A DNA stretch of 64,000 bases, from positions 4,216,001 through 4,280,000 of the forward strand of contig OX419760.1 of NCBI GenBank assembly GCA_948567375.1, read 5' to 3'. The notes under the pieces were generated by a model that was not told the DNA's origin, did not search any database, and saw nothing but the letters and a program-made list of their open reading frames with translations. Position numbers and translations under genes: made by a program. Source of the DNA: Lunularia cruciata. Its lineage: Eukaryota; Streptophyta; Marchantiopsida; Lunulariales; Lunulariaceae. Positions 44,979-56,519 of this stretch are shown here, one piece after another (positions within the stretch are counted from its first letter, which is position 1; each line of letters begins with the position of its first letter).

Positions 44979-47900
44979 TGTGACAACCTGGCAAATATCA
45001 CTTTTGCGGTAATCGGGTAAGTAAAGTTCGTTCCCGCAGAGATACGAGTCAGAAATTTCCAAATATGAAGCAAAGTAACAATTTAGTTCTTCTTGGTTGC
45101 GCCTTTAATCTCTCAGGTAGAAACCACACCCAGAAGAGAGTAACAAGCACTAACTCGCAGTCTTGTCACAAATTAACACTTCTTAATCACAACTCCATCA
45201 AATCTTTCCAAACAATCTTGATTGTGATGATTCAGGCTCTCCCGAAAACGGCACTTCACTGCAAAACAACTTTGCCTCAGAATTGTGTTCCACCCCTCCA
45301 CTGAAGGCACAACTTCTTTGATCGAAATTGCTTCACATCAACCTCGCACTGCACTCACAAATGCAGAATACTACCAACACTACAATTCCTCTCAGATTTG
45401 TCAAGGCATTGCTTCGATTGCACTTCACTCAGGATCAAACACACAGAATGAAGATCAAGGCTGTGGAATCCAACATCCAACAAACACTCTGACTTGCACT
45501 TCGAATTTCTCCAAACACTCACAAACACAATTGCAAAGTTGATACTCGGAATCAAGCTCAAGCAACGAGCACTGCTTCACAACACTTCGCTTTATCTATT
45601 CTCAGAAATAATGAGCATTGAACAACATAAGACTGCAAATGCCACCTTTAAATAGTGAAGCAATCGACAGTTCTAACAACTATACCGTTCTACAACAATT
45701 GTTCTAACCTGTAGATCCGAAATGACAATGCACCTCTTCATATCTGCTCCTTCAAATCTCAAATTGGTTACTAATCCGATCCAATGTCTACTTCTTCCTT
45801 GGCTTTCAAACTCAAACCCGAAGTAATCTTACTTCCTACTACATTTTCCTCAGGTTTCAGATCTCCTACATCTTCTACCAGATACAGCAATTCTCTTTCT
45901 TGATCTGAAATTCCACTAGTGGGTAATCTTTCTAACTCCTTATCTCCTTACCCACTCTTCTCTAATGTCTCTAATGACAACTCCAAAGACATTTGCACTC
46001 CTATGTTATCTACTTCGGGTTTTGCCTTAACATCCTGCCGAAGCTTTTCTAACTCTATTCTCACTAAGTCTAATCTAATCGCAATATTGTCTTCTACCTC
46101 TAATATCTTCCGATCTACACGAGTTCTTAATTTAATCAACAAAGCGTTCATCTTGGTGTCTTTCGCTTGTCTTTGCCTCGTCTCCTACACCAAAAACTTC
46201 AACTCGTGTAGTCTCGTCTCTTCAATTCGAACGCTGGCCTCTGTACTTAACATCGCGTTCACTCTGAGGACTATTTCCTTCAATGGCTCCAATCTTGTCT
46301 TGCGTTTGCGTTCCCGATCTGCAAGCCATTCTTCTCTGTACATCGCCAATTCTTCTTCCAATTCGGCCTTCACCGCTTCCTTCTCTTTTTCCTTCTGTTC
46401 AACCTTCTCTTCTTGATTACGAAGTAATTCTCGTAATCTCTCTTCTTCTCTATATCTCGCAGCCAACTCTCGCTGCCAGAGTTGCTTCTTCTCCTCCATA
46501 CTCTCCATCACTCGATCGAGCTCTTGATCCTTTGATGCTACCCTTGCCATAGCATGGATAAGTTCGACTCTTGAATCAGCAAACTGCTGCCTCAAGATTT
46601 CATGCTCCGCTACCTGTCTCTCCCTTGCAATATCACTCTTCCTCGCAAGATCTTCTCAATAACTCACTTCTCTCTTCAGGTCTTTGATTACCTGACTCCT
46701 CTTGACTGCTTCCGCTCGCAGTACTTCTCTCTCTTCCTCACCTCGGGTTATACTCTTCTTCAACTCCAAGTTTTCTTCTTCTAATATGATAAGACCTGCA
46801 ACACAGTCTTTACCTCTGGACAAGTAGACTGCATCTCCTTCTTCTTCTTCTCCATCTGCACCAACAGCGGGCATACTACCATCTGCAGGTAATCTACTCC
46901 ATTACTTGCAACTTCGTCCTCCCGCGGAGTGGTCTCTCTTCTTTCCTCGTGTTCTCCCGATACTCGCCTTCTTCTCTAGAGTCTTCGTATCGGGATCGAT
47001 GCCTCACTGCCTGAGCTTCCTTCTACCTCTTCCTTCACTCTACTCGGTCCCGCTTCACACTTCGCCTTACGTCTCGAGCAAATTCCTCGCTGTACTGCGA
47101 TCTTCTTCTCCTCACGCACTGGTACTTCGTCTTCCAGCGCCGCATTGTCTTCGGTTTCTACTTCGGCTTGCATTTCTTCTTTGTATTCTTCAGCCGCTGG
47201 TACCGATGTCATCTCTCCTCCTTCCTCACTGTCACAGCTCGTATCTCCACTTTGCAATGTCAGCTCAGGTTCCTCCTTACGTTCCGAGTCCTCCGTCTTG
47301 AGCTCGGCTTTGCCTTCTGAGTCTTCATCTTTTGACTCAATCACCACCATTCCTCGCCTCGAGTTATTTTTCTGCATCTTCCGAGGTTTCTTGTTTTCTT
47401 CGGCTTCTGCTTGCCAAGTTCTCTTCTTTGTCGGGGTACTTTCAATGACCTCCACATTCTTCCCTGTCTTCGCGTAGTAAACGTCCGTGCTCCAGATTTG
47501 GAGAATGTATTGCTGCTCCTCCGCGTCGACTTCTCTTCTCAAATCAAGATGGAAATGAGACACCATTCTATTGCGCTCCGCCAAATTGAGCAGTTTTAAC
47601 CCGAGGTAAAAATGTGCTGCAAATGGTACGATGTAGTGTGGAGGCGACTTATCCCGCAGATTCCACACCATCTGCCTCGTTCTTCCGTGAAAGCACCTTG
47701 CCCAATTGATCAGTTCTCCTGCAAATAACTTGTGAAAGAACACCGCTTGGTGTTTCATCACATAGGTAGTTCTCTCCGGCTTCAGGATGGCCATTAGTGC
47801 ACTCACAATTCTTCTCTTCATAGGGTCTTTGTAGCTCTCAACTTTATACCCGTTCTTCGTCCTCTTTGACGAGAAGGCATCTCCCACCTCCTGTGTTTCT

Positions 47901-48757
47901 TGGGCTATCTCTCCTTTCCCCAAGAACGTGGCTCCCTACTCCGAGCCTGCCTCCTTCCCGAGTACGAGTCTCCAATCCGACTCTGTCCAGCGAGCCGGAT
48001 TTCCTCTCTTCCCTTCTTCCTCGGGACCATCGAGACATTTACTCTCGATGATTTCTGTCATGAATCCTGGAAAACTTACGTTCTAGTTCCATGCCAGAAA
48101 AGTGATCCAAAGTCGGCTCAAGACTTCGATCCTCGCTACTATATCTAATCTCTGAATTGCATGATTTCTCACTGCAAATTTGGAGTTCTTCTTCCCTCCT
48201 CCCATCTCTTCTGCTTTCTTACTGTCTCTCGATTTCTCTCTCGCAACTTCTCCCTTGTGCACTAACACGAGTCCAACTCTATTTCCCTTTCCTCGATCAC
48301 CTACAAGATGACTCCTCAACGGCGAAGGAAAATTGCTTGACATTTTGTCGTTGCAGTTTTGATTTTTATAGAGTTGCACTTCTTCATCTTCCGTCGCTTC
48401 GAGTTTCTACCGAGAAATCACACCTCCGGCATGCACCTGTCACTGTCACTCAACCTTTGCGCGTATGAGCCGCCAGTTTTGAAACGGCCCCTTCTTGAAT
48501 TTCTCGCCCCGATGAAAGGTTGTTAGACTGTCTTTGCCTCGGGTTGAGCTCCCCCCAAGCCGAAGACAATTTACTTCGTATTGTATGCTGACACGGCATT
48601 TCCGAGTACTTCGCCTTATGACCCAAAGTCACTTTACTTCGAGTTTCATCCCAAAGATGATTTTCTTTGTCTTCTTTGGCCATACAGGCACAATCCGACT
48701 TCTCTATACACTTCTTCTCCTTTATTTTGAAAAAAACAAAAAATGTAAGGCACCACA
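44979..48757 (-). repeat. B-III 3' LTR (3779 bp)
   Basis: TGTGGTGCCTTACA at 48757 to AGGTTGTCACA at 44979 on the minus strand. TATTTAA is near 45648-45654 and the TATA-like box near 48363-48371, in the same relative positions as in other B LTRs. Confidence 0.93.
45771..48343 (-). pseudogene. LTR-borne ORF region, B-III 3' LTR
   Basis: The coding-like region begins MSSNFPSPLRSHL. The N-terminal segment to about 47530 has TYVMKHQAVFFHKLFAGE, NWARCFHGRTRQMV and VPFAAHFYLGLKLL. Acidic stretches lie near 47180-47340, and Glu/Lys/Arg-rich heptad-like sequence near 46200-46870. About 2.57 kb. Fossil, few interruptions; among the better kept copies. Confidence 0.77.
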
Positions 48758-51000
48758 TACCCCCTCCCTCAAATGTGAGCATCCTCGCGAACATAGACCT
48801 TGGGTGTCTTAGAAACTTCCGAGTCTATGGTCCAATATCTCCGAACTCTCCACCCGTTTACTCGAGTGGCAAAAGGATTACCTTCCAAATCAATGAGTTC
48901 CATGGATCCATTTTCGTAAAGATGACAAACTCGATAGGGACCCATCCATCTCAAATGCAACTTGCCTAGAAAAAATATTCGGCGACTGTCATATAACAAA
49001 ACCAAATCCCCTTCTTGTACAATCACAAGCTTGATTCTCTGATCGTGCCTGACTTTCCTCTGTGCTTGTACTTCTTTCGTGGTTTGCATTGCATCGTCTC
49101 TTTTCTCTTCTAACCACATCAATTGATGAATCCGAAGATCCTGACTTTCCTCTTCCGACATTCGTTCTTCGCACAGAACTCGATAAGTCGGAACTTCAAA
49201 TTCAACTGGCAGTATGGGATGCAAGCCATATGTCAAGAAGTATGGGGTTTGTTTGGTTGTAATCTTCTCTATCGTCCAATAGGCCCATAACGCGGCTGGT
49301 AATTTTGTATCCCAGTCATAGGCATAATTGACAGTCACCTTATTCAAAATTTTACAAAGTAACCCATTCGCTTTTTCCGTTAAGCCATTTGCTTTTGGGT
49401 TATAAGGAGTCGTCTTCCAATGTTTAATCTGAAAATACTTGGTTAACGCCTCCATTACAGAGTTCAAAAAATGTGTTCCTCGATCACTGACCAATTCCAG
49501 AGGACACCCATATTGGGGGATGATGTTTCAAAAGAAAAATTCCGCCACAGTTTCAGCATCATCTCTGCGAGTTGCTTCCGCTTCAACCATCTTGGTAGCA
49601 TAGTCAGTGCAAACCAAAATGTAGCGCTTTCTTGTGACTTGGGTCATTGGTTGAATGGGACCCACAAAATCAATCCCCCATTTCTCAAAGGGAGCCAAAG
49701 GCAAAATTGGTCTCAAAGGCCATTGAGAAGTAGCTATTGGCTTCCCCGTTCTCTGACACGCATCACAGCTTTGGATATGAGCATGTACATCTTTGTACAT
49801 TGTAGGCCACCAATACCCTGCTGAAAGAATTTTCTTTACAGTATTCTTCAGAGCATAGTGTCCTCCCGATGCCTCAGAGTGTAAAGATTCAATCACTCCT
49901 CCTACTTCGTATGACTCCAAGCATCACCGAAGTACTTCGTCTTTGCACATCTTAAATAAAATGATGTGTTTAAGCTGGTACGGCCCCATTTTCCGGAGAA
50001 AGACTGCCCGCTGTTCCGGATCCATCCCCTTAGGATAATGGAGAGTATTCAGATAATTATATTCATCTACATACCTTGTACTTCTCATTGCTGATAAGTG
50101 ATACAACTCTTCGTCATGGAACTGATCGTCAATTTCCCACTCCTGGTCTTGAGTGTCTAACCTGGACAGGAAGTCCACATTCAAATGCGAAGCTCCCTTC
50201 CTCACTTGTACAGTATATGTGAACTCTTGTAATAACAAGATCCATCTTGCAATTCGTCCCGATAAATCTGCCTTCTTGACCAGATGTTGCAATGCATAAT
50301 GGTCAACATAGAAGACAAACTCAGACCCCAACAAATAATGATGAAATTTCTTGCAGGCATACACCATTCCGAGTGCTTCTCTTTCAATCGTCAAATAATT
50401 CTTTTCAGAAACCTGAAAGTTGTCGGCTGGCATAATACACCGGGTAGTCCTTCTTCTTCTTGTCCTTCTGACTTAAGACAACCCCGATGGCCATGGACGA
50501 AGTGTCCACATACACATGAAAAGGGACGTCCCAATTCGGGGCCCTCATGACTGGTGCTTCAACCAGTTTCTTCTTCAACACCTGGAAGGCTTCTTCTTGA
50601 TGTGCTTCCCACAGATAGTCTTCGGATTTCTTCAGAAGCTTTGTAAGTGGTGCAGCAAGCACTGCATAGTTTGACACAAAGCGTCTATAATATCCGACAT
50701 GTCCCAAGAAGGCTCTCAGCTCCCGGATGTTCTTAGGGGATTCCAAAGCTGCGATTATCTTAACCTTCTCAACATCGACTTCAATACCTTGGCTTGACAC
50801 CCGATGCCCCAGAAGAATTCCCTCCTTCATTGCAAAGAAGCATTTCTCTGGGTGTAATGACAAGCCGGCAAAACAACACCTTTCAAACGCTTGGCGAAGG
50901 TAATCTATATGTACATCCCTTTGCCCAAACACACAAAAGTCATCAATAAAAACTTCGACAAATTTGCGGAGGAAATCTTTGAAGATCAAATTCATCATCC
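48758..51000 (-). pseudogene. B-III integrase, RNase H and part of RT
   Basis: Integrase (about 48769-49920) keeps SGGHYALKN, CDACQRTGK, WGIDFVGPI, VSDRGTHF and NGLTEKANG. RNase H (about 49930-50560) keeps EREALGMVYACKKF and DHYALQHL. The RT part (about 50560-51000) keeps FIDDFCVFG and RELRAFLGHVGYYRRF. It is the best preserved B integrase here. Fossil. Confidence 0.88.
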
Positions 51001-52342
51001 GAGTTCTCTTCTTCGACGGGGTACTTTCAATGACCTCCACGTTCTTCCCTGTCTTCGTGTAGTAATCATCCGTGCTCCGGATTTGGAGAATGTATTGTTG
51101 CTCCTCCGCGTCGACTTCTCTTCTCAAATCAAGATGGAAATGAGACACCATTTGATTACGCTCCGCCAAATTGAGCAGATTTAAACCGAGGTAAAAATGT
51201 GCTGCAAATGGTATGATGTAGTGTGGAGGCGACTTATCCCACAGATTCCACACCATCTGCCTTGTTCTTCCGTGAAAGCACCTTGCCCAATTGATCAGTT
51301 CTCCTGCAAATAACTTGTGAAAGAACACCGCTTGGTGTTTCATCACATAGGTAGTTCTCTCCGGCTTCAAGAGGGCCATTAGTGCACTCACAATTCTTCT
51401 CCTCACAGGGTCTTTGTAGCTCTCAACTTTATACCCATTCTTCGTCCTCTTCGACGAGAAAGCATCTCTCACCTCCTGCATTTCTTGGGCTATCTCTCCT
51501 TTCCCCAAGAACGTGGCTCCCTGCTCCGAGCCTACCTCCTTCCTGAGTACGAGTCTCCAATCCGACTCTGTCCAGCGAGCCGGATTTCCTCTCTTCCCTT
51601 CTTCCTCGGGACCATCGAGACATTTACTCTCGATGATTTCTGTCATGAATCCTGGAAAACTTACGTTCCAGTTCCATGCCAGAAAAGTGATCTGAAGTCG
51701 GCTCAAGACTTCGATCCTCGCTACTATATCTAATCTCCGAATTGCATGATTTCTCATTGCAAATTCGGAGTTCTTCTTCCCTCCTCCCATCTCTTCTGCT
51801 TTGTTATTGTCTCTCGATTTCTCTCTCACGACTTCTCCCTTGCGCACTAACACGAGTCCAACTCTATTTCCCTTTCCCCGATCACCTGCAAGATGACTTC
51901 TCAACGGCAAAGGAAAATTGCTTGACATTTTGTCGTTGCAGTTTCAATTTTTATAGAGTTGCACTTCTTTGTCTTCCATCGCTTCGAGTTTCTACCGAGA
52001 AATCACACCTCCGGCATGCACCTGTCACAGTCACTCAACCTTTGCGCGTATGAGCCACCAGTTTTGAAACGGCCCCTTCTTGAATTTCTCGCCCCGATGA
52101 AAGGTTGTTAGACTGTCTTTGCCTCGGGTTGAGCTCCCCCCGAGCCGAAGACAATTTACTTCGTATTGTATGCTGACATGGCATTTCAGAGTACTTTGCC
52201 TTATGACCCAAAGTCACTTTACTTTGGGTTTCATTCCGAAGACAATTTTCTTCGTCTTCTTTGGCCATACAGGCGCAATCTGACTTCTCTATACACTTCT
52301 TCTCCTTTATTTTGAAAAAAAACAAAAAATGTGGGCACCAAA
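51000..52342 (-). repeat. B-III 5' LTR part, with LTR-borne ORF N-terminal segment
   Basis: The outer 1.34 kb of a B LTR on the minus strand, starting at 52342 beside the TCCTC duplication. It includes the TATA-like box near 51948-51956 and the ORF start MSSNFPLPLRSH near 51928. The N-terminal segment to the basic KKRT run is present. The reading frame continues without a stop into the adjoining RT part (open 50405-51928). Confidence 0.88.
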
Positions 52343-52745
52343 TCCTCCTCTTCTGACGAACTTGTTTCCCTGAGATGTGGAACTTTTGTCCAACTCATAG
52401 TCACAAGCTTCTGATCTTTGGATGAAATGTCCTTGAATCTTAACTTTTACTGATGCCAATCCACCACAACTTGGGCACTATACAACCAGAGTCTTCCAAT
52501 CAACAAAGAGTAACCAGTCTCTTGGTTTGGTCTGCAAATTTCAACACTCGGGGTGTTGGCACAAACGTATGATACCCGAGTCGATTTGCAGTGTCCTTGG
52601 TCATGACATTCACACCGGACCCCGAATCAATAGGTATCAATATGATCATGCACCCTGCAATCTCCGTGTCAACCTTGGGAGATCCCAGATCTTCTTGTTC
52701 AATACGATAGATAGCGGGTAGGTCCTTCTTTGACATTGACCTCAT
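52343..52745 (-). pseudogene. B-II protease region
   Basis: Minus-strand retropepsin-like region homologous to B-I 13130-13580, with PIDSGSGVNVM near 52640-52610 and TANRLGY. It is bounded by the TCCTC duplication on the left and the S2 duplication on the right. Fossil. Confidence 0.83.
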
Positions 52746-55700
52746 TGTGGTGCCCACATTTTATTTTTTTTTCAAAATAAAGGAGAAGAAGTGTATAGAG
52801 AAGTCGGATTGCGCTTGTATGGCCGAAGAAGACAAAGAAAATCGTCTTCGGGATGAAACCCAAAGTAAAGTGACTTTGGGTCATAAGGCGAAGTACTCGG
52901 AAATGCCGTGTCAGCATACAATACAAAGTAAATTGTCTTCGGCTCGGGGGGGAGCTCAACCCGAGGCAAAGACAGTCTAACAACCTTTCGTCGGGGCGAG
53001 AAATTCAAGAAGGGGCCGTTTCAAAACTGGCGGCTCATACGCGCGAAGGTTGAGTGACAGTGACAGGTGCATGCCGGAGGTGTGATTTCTCGGTAGAAAC
53101 TCAAAGCGACAGAAGACAAAGAAGTGCAACTCTATAAAAATCAAACTGCAACGACGACATGTCGAGCACTTTTCCTTTGCCGTTGAGAAGTCGTCTTGCA
53201 GGTGATCGGGGAAAGGGAAATAGAGTTGGACTTGTGTTAGTGCGCAAGGGAGAAGTTGCGAGAGAGAAATCGAGAGACAGTAAGAAAGCAGAAGAGATAG
53301 GAGGAGGGAAGAAGAACTCCGAATTTGTAGTGAGAAATCATGCAATTCGGAGATTAGATATAGTAGCGAGGATCGAAGTCTTGAGCTGACTTCAGATCAC
53401 TTTTCTGGCATGGAACTGGAACGTAAGTTTTCCAGGATTCATGACAGAAATCATTGAGAGTAAATGTCTTGGTGGTCCCGAGGAAGAAGGGAAGAGAGGA
53501 AATCCGGCTTGCTGGACAGAGTCGGATTGGAGACTCGTACTCGGGAAGGAGGCAGGCTCGGAGCAGGGAGCCACGTTCTTGGGGAAAGGAGAGATAGCCC
53601 AAGAAACACAGGAGGTGAGAGATGCCTTCTCGTCAAAGAGGACGAAGAATGGGTATAAAGTTGAGAGCTACAAAGACCCTGTGAGGAGAAGAATTGTGAG
53701 TGCACTAATGGCCATCTTGAAGCCGGAGAGAACTACCTATGTGATGAAACACCAAGCGGTGTTCTTTCACAAGTTATTTGCAGGAGAACTGATCAATTGG
53801 GCAAGGTGCTTTCACGGAAGAACAAGGCAGATGGTGTGGAATTTGTGGGATAAGTCACCTCCACACTACATCGTACCATTTGCAGCACATTTTTACCTCG
53901 GGTTAAATCTGCTCAATTTGGCGGTGCGCAATAGAATGGTGTCTCATTTCCATCCTGATTTGAGAAGAGAAGTCGACACGGAGGAGCAGCAATACATTCT
54001 CCAAATCCGGAGCACGGACGATTACTATGCAAAGACAGGGAAGAATGTGGAGCTCGTTGAAAGTACCCTAACGAAGAAGAGAACTTGGCAAGCAGAAGCT
54101 GAAGAAAACAAGAAACCTCGGAAGATGCAGAAAAATAACCCGAGGCGAGGAATGGTGGTGATTGAGTCGGAAGATGAAGACTCAGAAGGCAAAGCCGAGC
54201 TCAAGACGGAGGACTCGGAACGTGAGGAGGAACCCGAGCTGACATTGAAAAGTGGAGATACAAGCAGTGACAGTGAGGAAGGAGGAGAGATGACATCGGT
54301 ACCAGCGGCTGAAGAATACAAGCCAAAGTAGAAACCGAAGAACAATGCGGCGCTGGAAGACGAAGTACTAGTGCGCGAGGAGAAGAAGATCACAGTACAG
54401 CAAGGAATTCGCTCAAGACGTAAGGTGAAGTGTGAAGCGGGACCAAGTAGAGTGAAGGAAGAGGTAGAAGGAAGCTCGGGCAGTGAGGCATCGATCCCGA
54501 TACGAAGACTCTAGAGAAGAAGGCGAGTATCGGGAGAACACGAGGAAAGAAGAGAGACCACTCCGCGGGAGGACGAAGTTGCCAGTAATGGAGTAGATTA
54601 CCTGCAGATGGTAGTATGCCCGCTGTTGGTGAAGATGGAGAAGAAGAAGAAGGAGATGCAGTCTACTTGTCCAGAGGTAAAGACTGTGTTGCAGGTCTTA
54701 TCAAGATTAGAAGAAGAAAACTCGGAGTTGAAGAAGAGTATAACCCGAGGTGAGGAAGAGAGAGAAGTACTGCGAGTGGAAGCAGTCGAGAGGAGTCAAG
54801 TAATCGAAGACCTGAAGAGAGAAGTGAGTTATTGAGAAGATCATGCGAGGAAGAGTGACATCGCAAGGGAGAGACAGGTAGCGGAGCATGAAATCTTGAA
54901 GCAGCAGTTTGCTGATTCAAGAGTCGAACTTATCCATGCTATGGGGAGGGTAGCATCGAAGGATCAAGAGCTTGATTGAGTGATGGAGAGTATGGAGGAG
55001 AAGAAGCAACTCTGGCAGCGAGAGTTGGCTGCGAGATATAGAGAAGAAGAGAGATTACAAGAATTACTTCGTAATCAGGAAGAGAAGGTTGAACAGAAGG
55101 AGAAAGAGAAGGAAGCGGTGAAGGCCGAATTCAAAGAAGAATTGGCGATGTACAAAGAGGAATGGCTTGCAGATCGAGAACGCAAACGCAAGACAAGATT
55201 GGAGCCATTGAAGGAAATAGTCCTCAGAGTGAACGCGATGTTAAGTACAGAGGCCAGCGTTCGAATTGAAGAGACGAGATTGCACGAGTTGAAACTATTG
55301 GTGTAGGAAACGAGGCGAAGACAAGTGAAAGACACCGAGATGAACGCCTTGTTGATTAAATTAAGAACTCAAGTAGATAGGAAGATATTAGAGGTAGAAG
55401 ACAATATTGCGATTAGATTAGACTTAGTGAGAATAGAGTTAGAAAAGTTTCGGCAGGATGTTAAGGCAAAACCCAAAGTAGATAACATAGGGATCCAAAT
55501 GTCTTCGGAGTTGCCCTCAGAGACATTAGGGAAGAGTGGGTCGAACGATGAAGAGTTAGATAAACTACCCACTAGTGCAATTTCAGATCAGGAAAGAGAA
55601 TTGCTAGATCTGGTAGAAGATGTAGGAGATCTGAAACCCGAGGGAAATGTAGTAGGAAGTAAGATTACTTTGGGTTCGGGTTTGAAAGCCGAGGAAGAAG

Positions 55701-56519
55701 TAGACATCGGATTGGATTAGTAACCGATTTGAGATTTGAAGGGGCAGATATGAAGAGGTGCATTGTCATTTCGGATCTACAGGTTAGAACAATTGTTGTA
55801 GAAACGGTATAGTTGTTAGAACTGTCGATTGCTTCACTATTTAAGAGTGGCATTTGTAGGAAATTGTTGTTCAGTGCTCATTATTTTTGGGAATAGATAA
55901 AGCGAAGTGCTGTGAAGCAGTGCTCATCGCTTGAGCTTGATTCCGAGTATCAATTTCACAGTGTGTTTGTGAGTGTTTGGAGAAATTTGAAGTGCAAGTC
56001 AGAGTGCTTGTTGGATGTTGGATTCCACAACCTTGATCTTCATTCTGTGTGTTTGATCCTGAGTGAAGTCCAATCGAGGCAATGCCTTGACAGATCTGAG
56101 AGGAATTGTAGTGTTGGTAGTATTCTGCATTTGTGAGTGCAGTGCGAGGTTGATGTGAAGCAATTTCGATCAAAGAAGTTGTGCCTTCAGTGGAGGGGTA
56201 GAACACGATTCTGAGGCAAAATTGTTTTGCAGTGAAGTGCCATTTTCGGGAGAGCCTAAATCATCACAATCAAGATTTTTTGGAAAGAATTGAAGGATTT
56301 GTGATTAAGGAGTGTGAGTTTGTGACAAGACTGCGAGTCAGTGCTTGTTACTCTCTTCTGGGTGTGGTTTCTATCTGAGAGACTAAAGAAGAACTCAAGA
56401 AGAACTGAAATTGTTACTTTGCTTTGTATTTGACCAATTCTGACTCGTATCTCTGCGGGAACGAACTTTACTTACCCGATTACCGCAAAAGTAAACCCGA
56501 TATTTGCCGGGTTGTCACA
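52746..56519 (+). repeat. S2: solo family B LTR (3774 bp), opposite to its host
   Basis: Starts TGTGGTGCCCACA and ends GGGTTGTCACA. Flanks are CTCAT (52741-52745) and CTCAC (56520-56524), a 5-bp target duplication with one difference. Removing it aligns the B-II gag-protease linker base for base with B-I near 13080-13120. No internal region is attached. TATA-like TATAAAAA lies at 53133-53140 and TATTTAA at 55838-55844. Confidence 0.94.
53159..55720 (+). pseudogene. LTR-borne ORF region in S2 (clearest copy)
   Basis: The coding-like region begins MSSTFPLPLRSR about 26 bases after the TATA-like box and ends EVDIGLD. The N-terminal globular-looking segment (53159-54010) has WRLVLGKEAG, TTYVMKHQAVFFHKLFAG, NWARCFHGRTRQMVW and YIVPFAAHFYLGLNLLN. 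A basic run (KKRTWQAEAEENKKPRK) and acidic Glu/Ser/Asp-rich stretch follow (54060-54330). The second half (about 54600-55350) is Glu/Lys/Arg-rich with heptad spacing, predicted coiled coil. I recognise no family. Nuclear or chromatin work would fit basic and acidic runs plus coiled coil, but that is inference. Fossil, few interruptions. Confidence 0.78.

Larger units (their letters stand above)
44979..52342 (-). mobile_element. B-III: partial family B element nested in B-II
   Basis: Minus strand. A 3' LTR (44979-48757), polypurine tract, integrase, RNase H and part of RT (48758-about 51000) and part of a 5' LTR (about 51000-52342) are present. A perfect 5-bp duplication TCCTC lies at 44974-44978 and 52343-52347, within the protease-RT linker of B-II. 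The matching duplication on both sides shows it arrived by integration. It is a shortened copy and is broken. Confidence 0.92.

Noticed and set aside
50405-51928. Chimeric B-III frame as a functional gene
   Set aside because: It is explained by the shortened structure of the copy; nothing suggests selection or function.
53159-55720. LTR-borne ORF as an ordinary host gene
   Set aside because: It occurs at the same place in every B LTR with LTR termini and target duplications around it, so here it is element sequence. A host origin in the distant past is not excluded.
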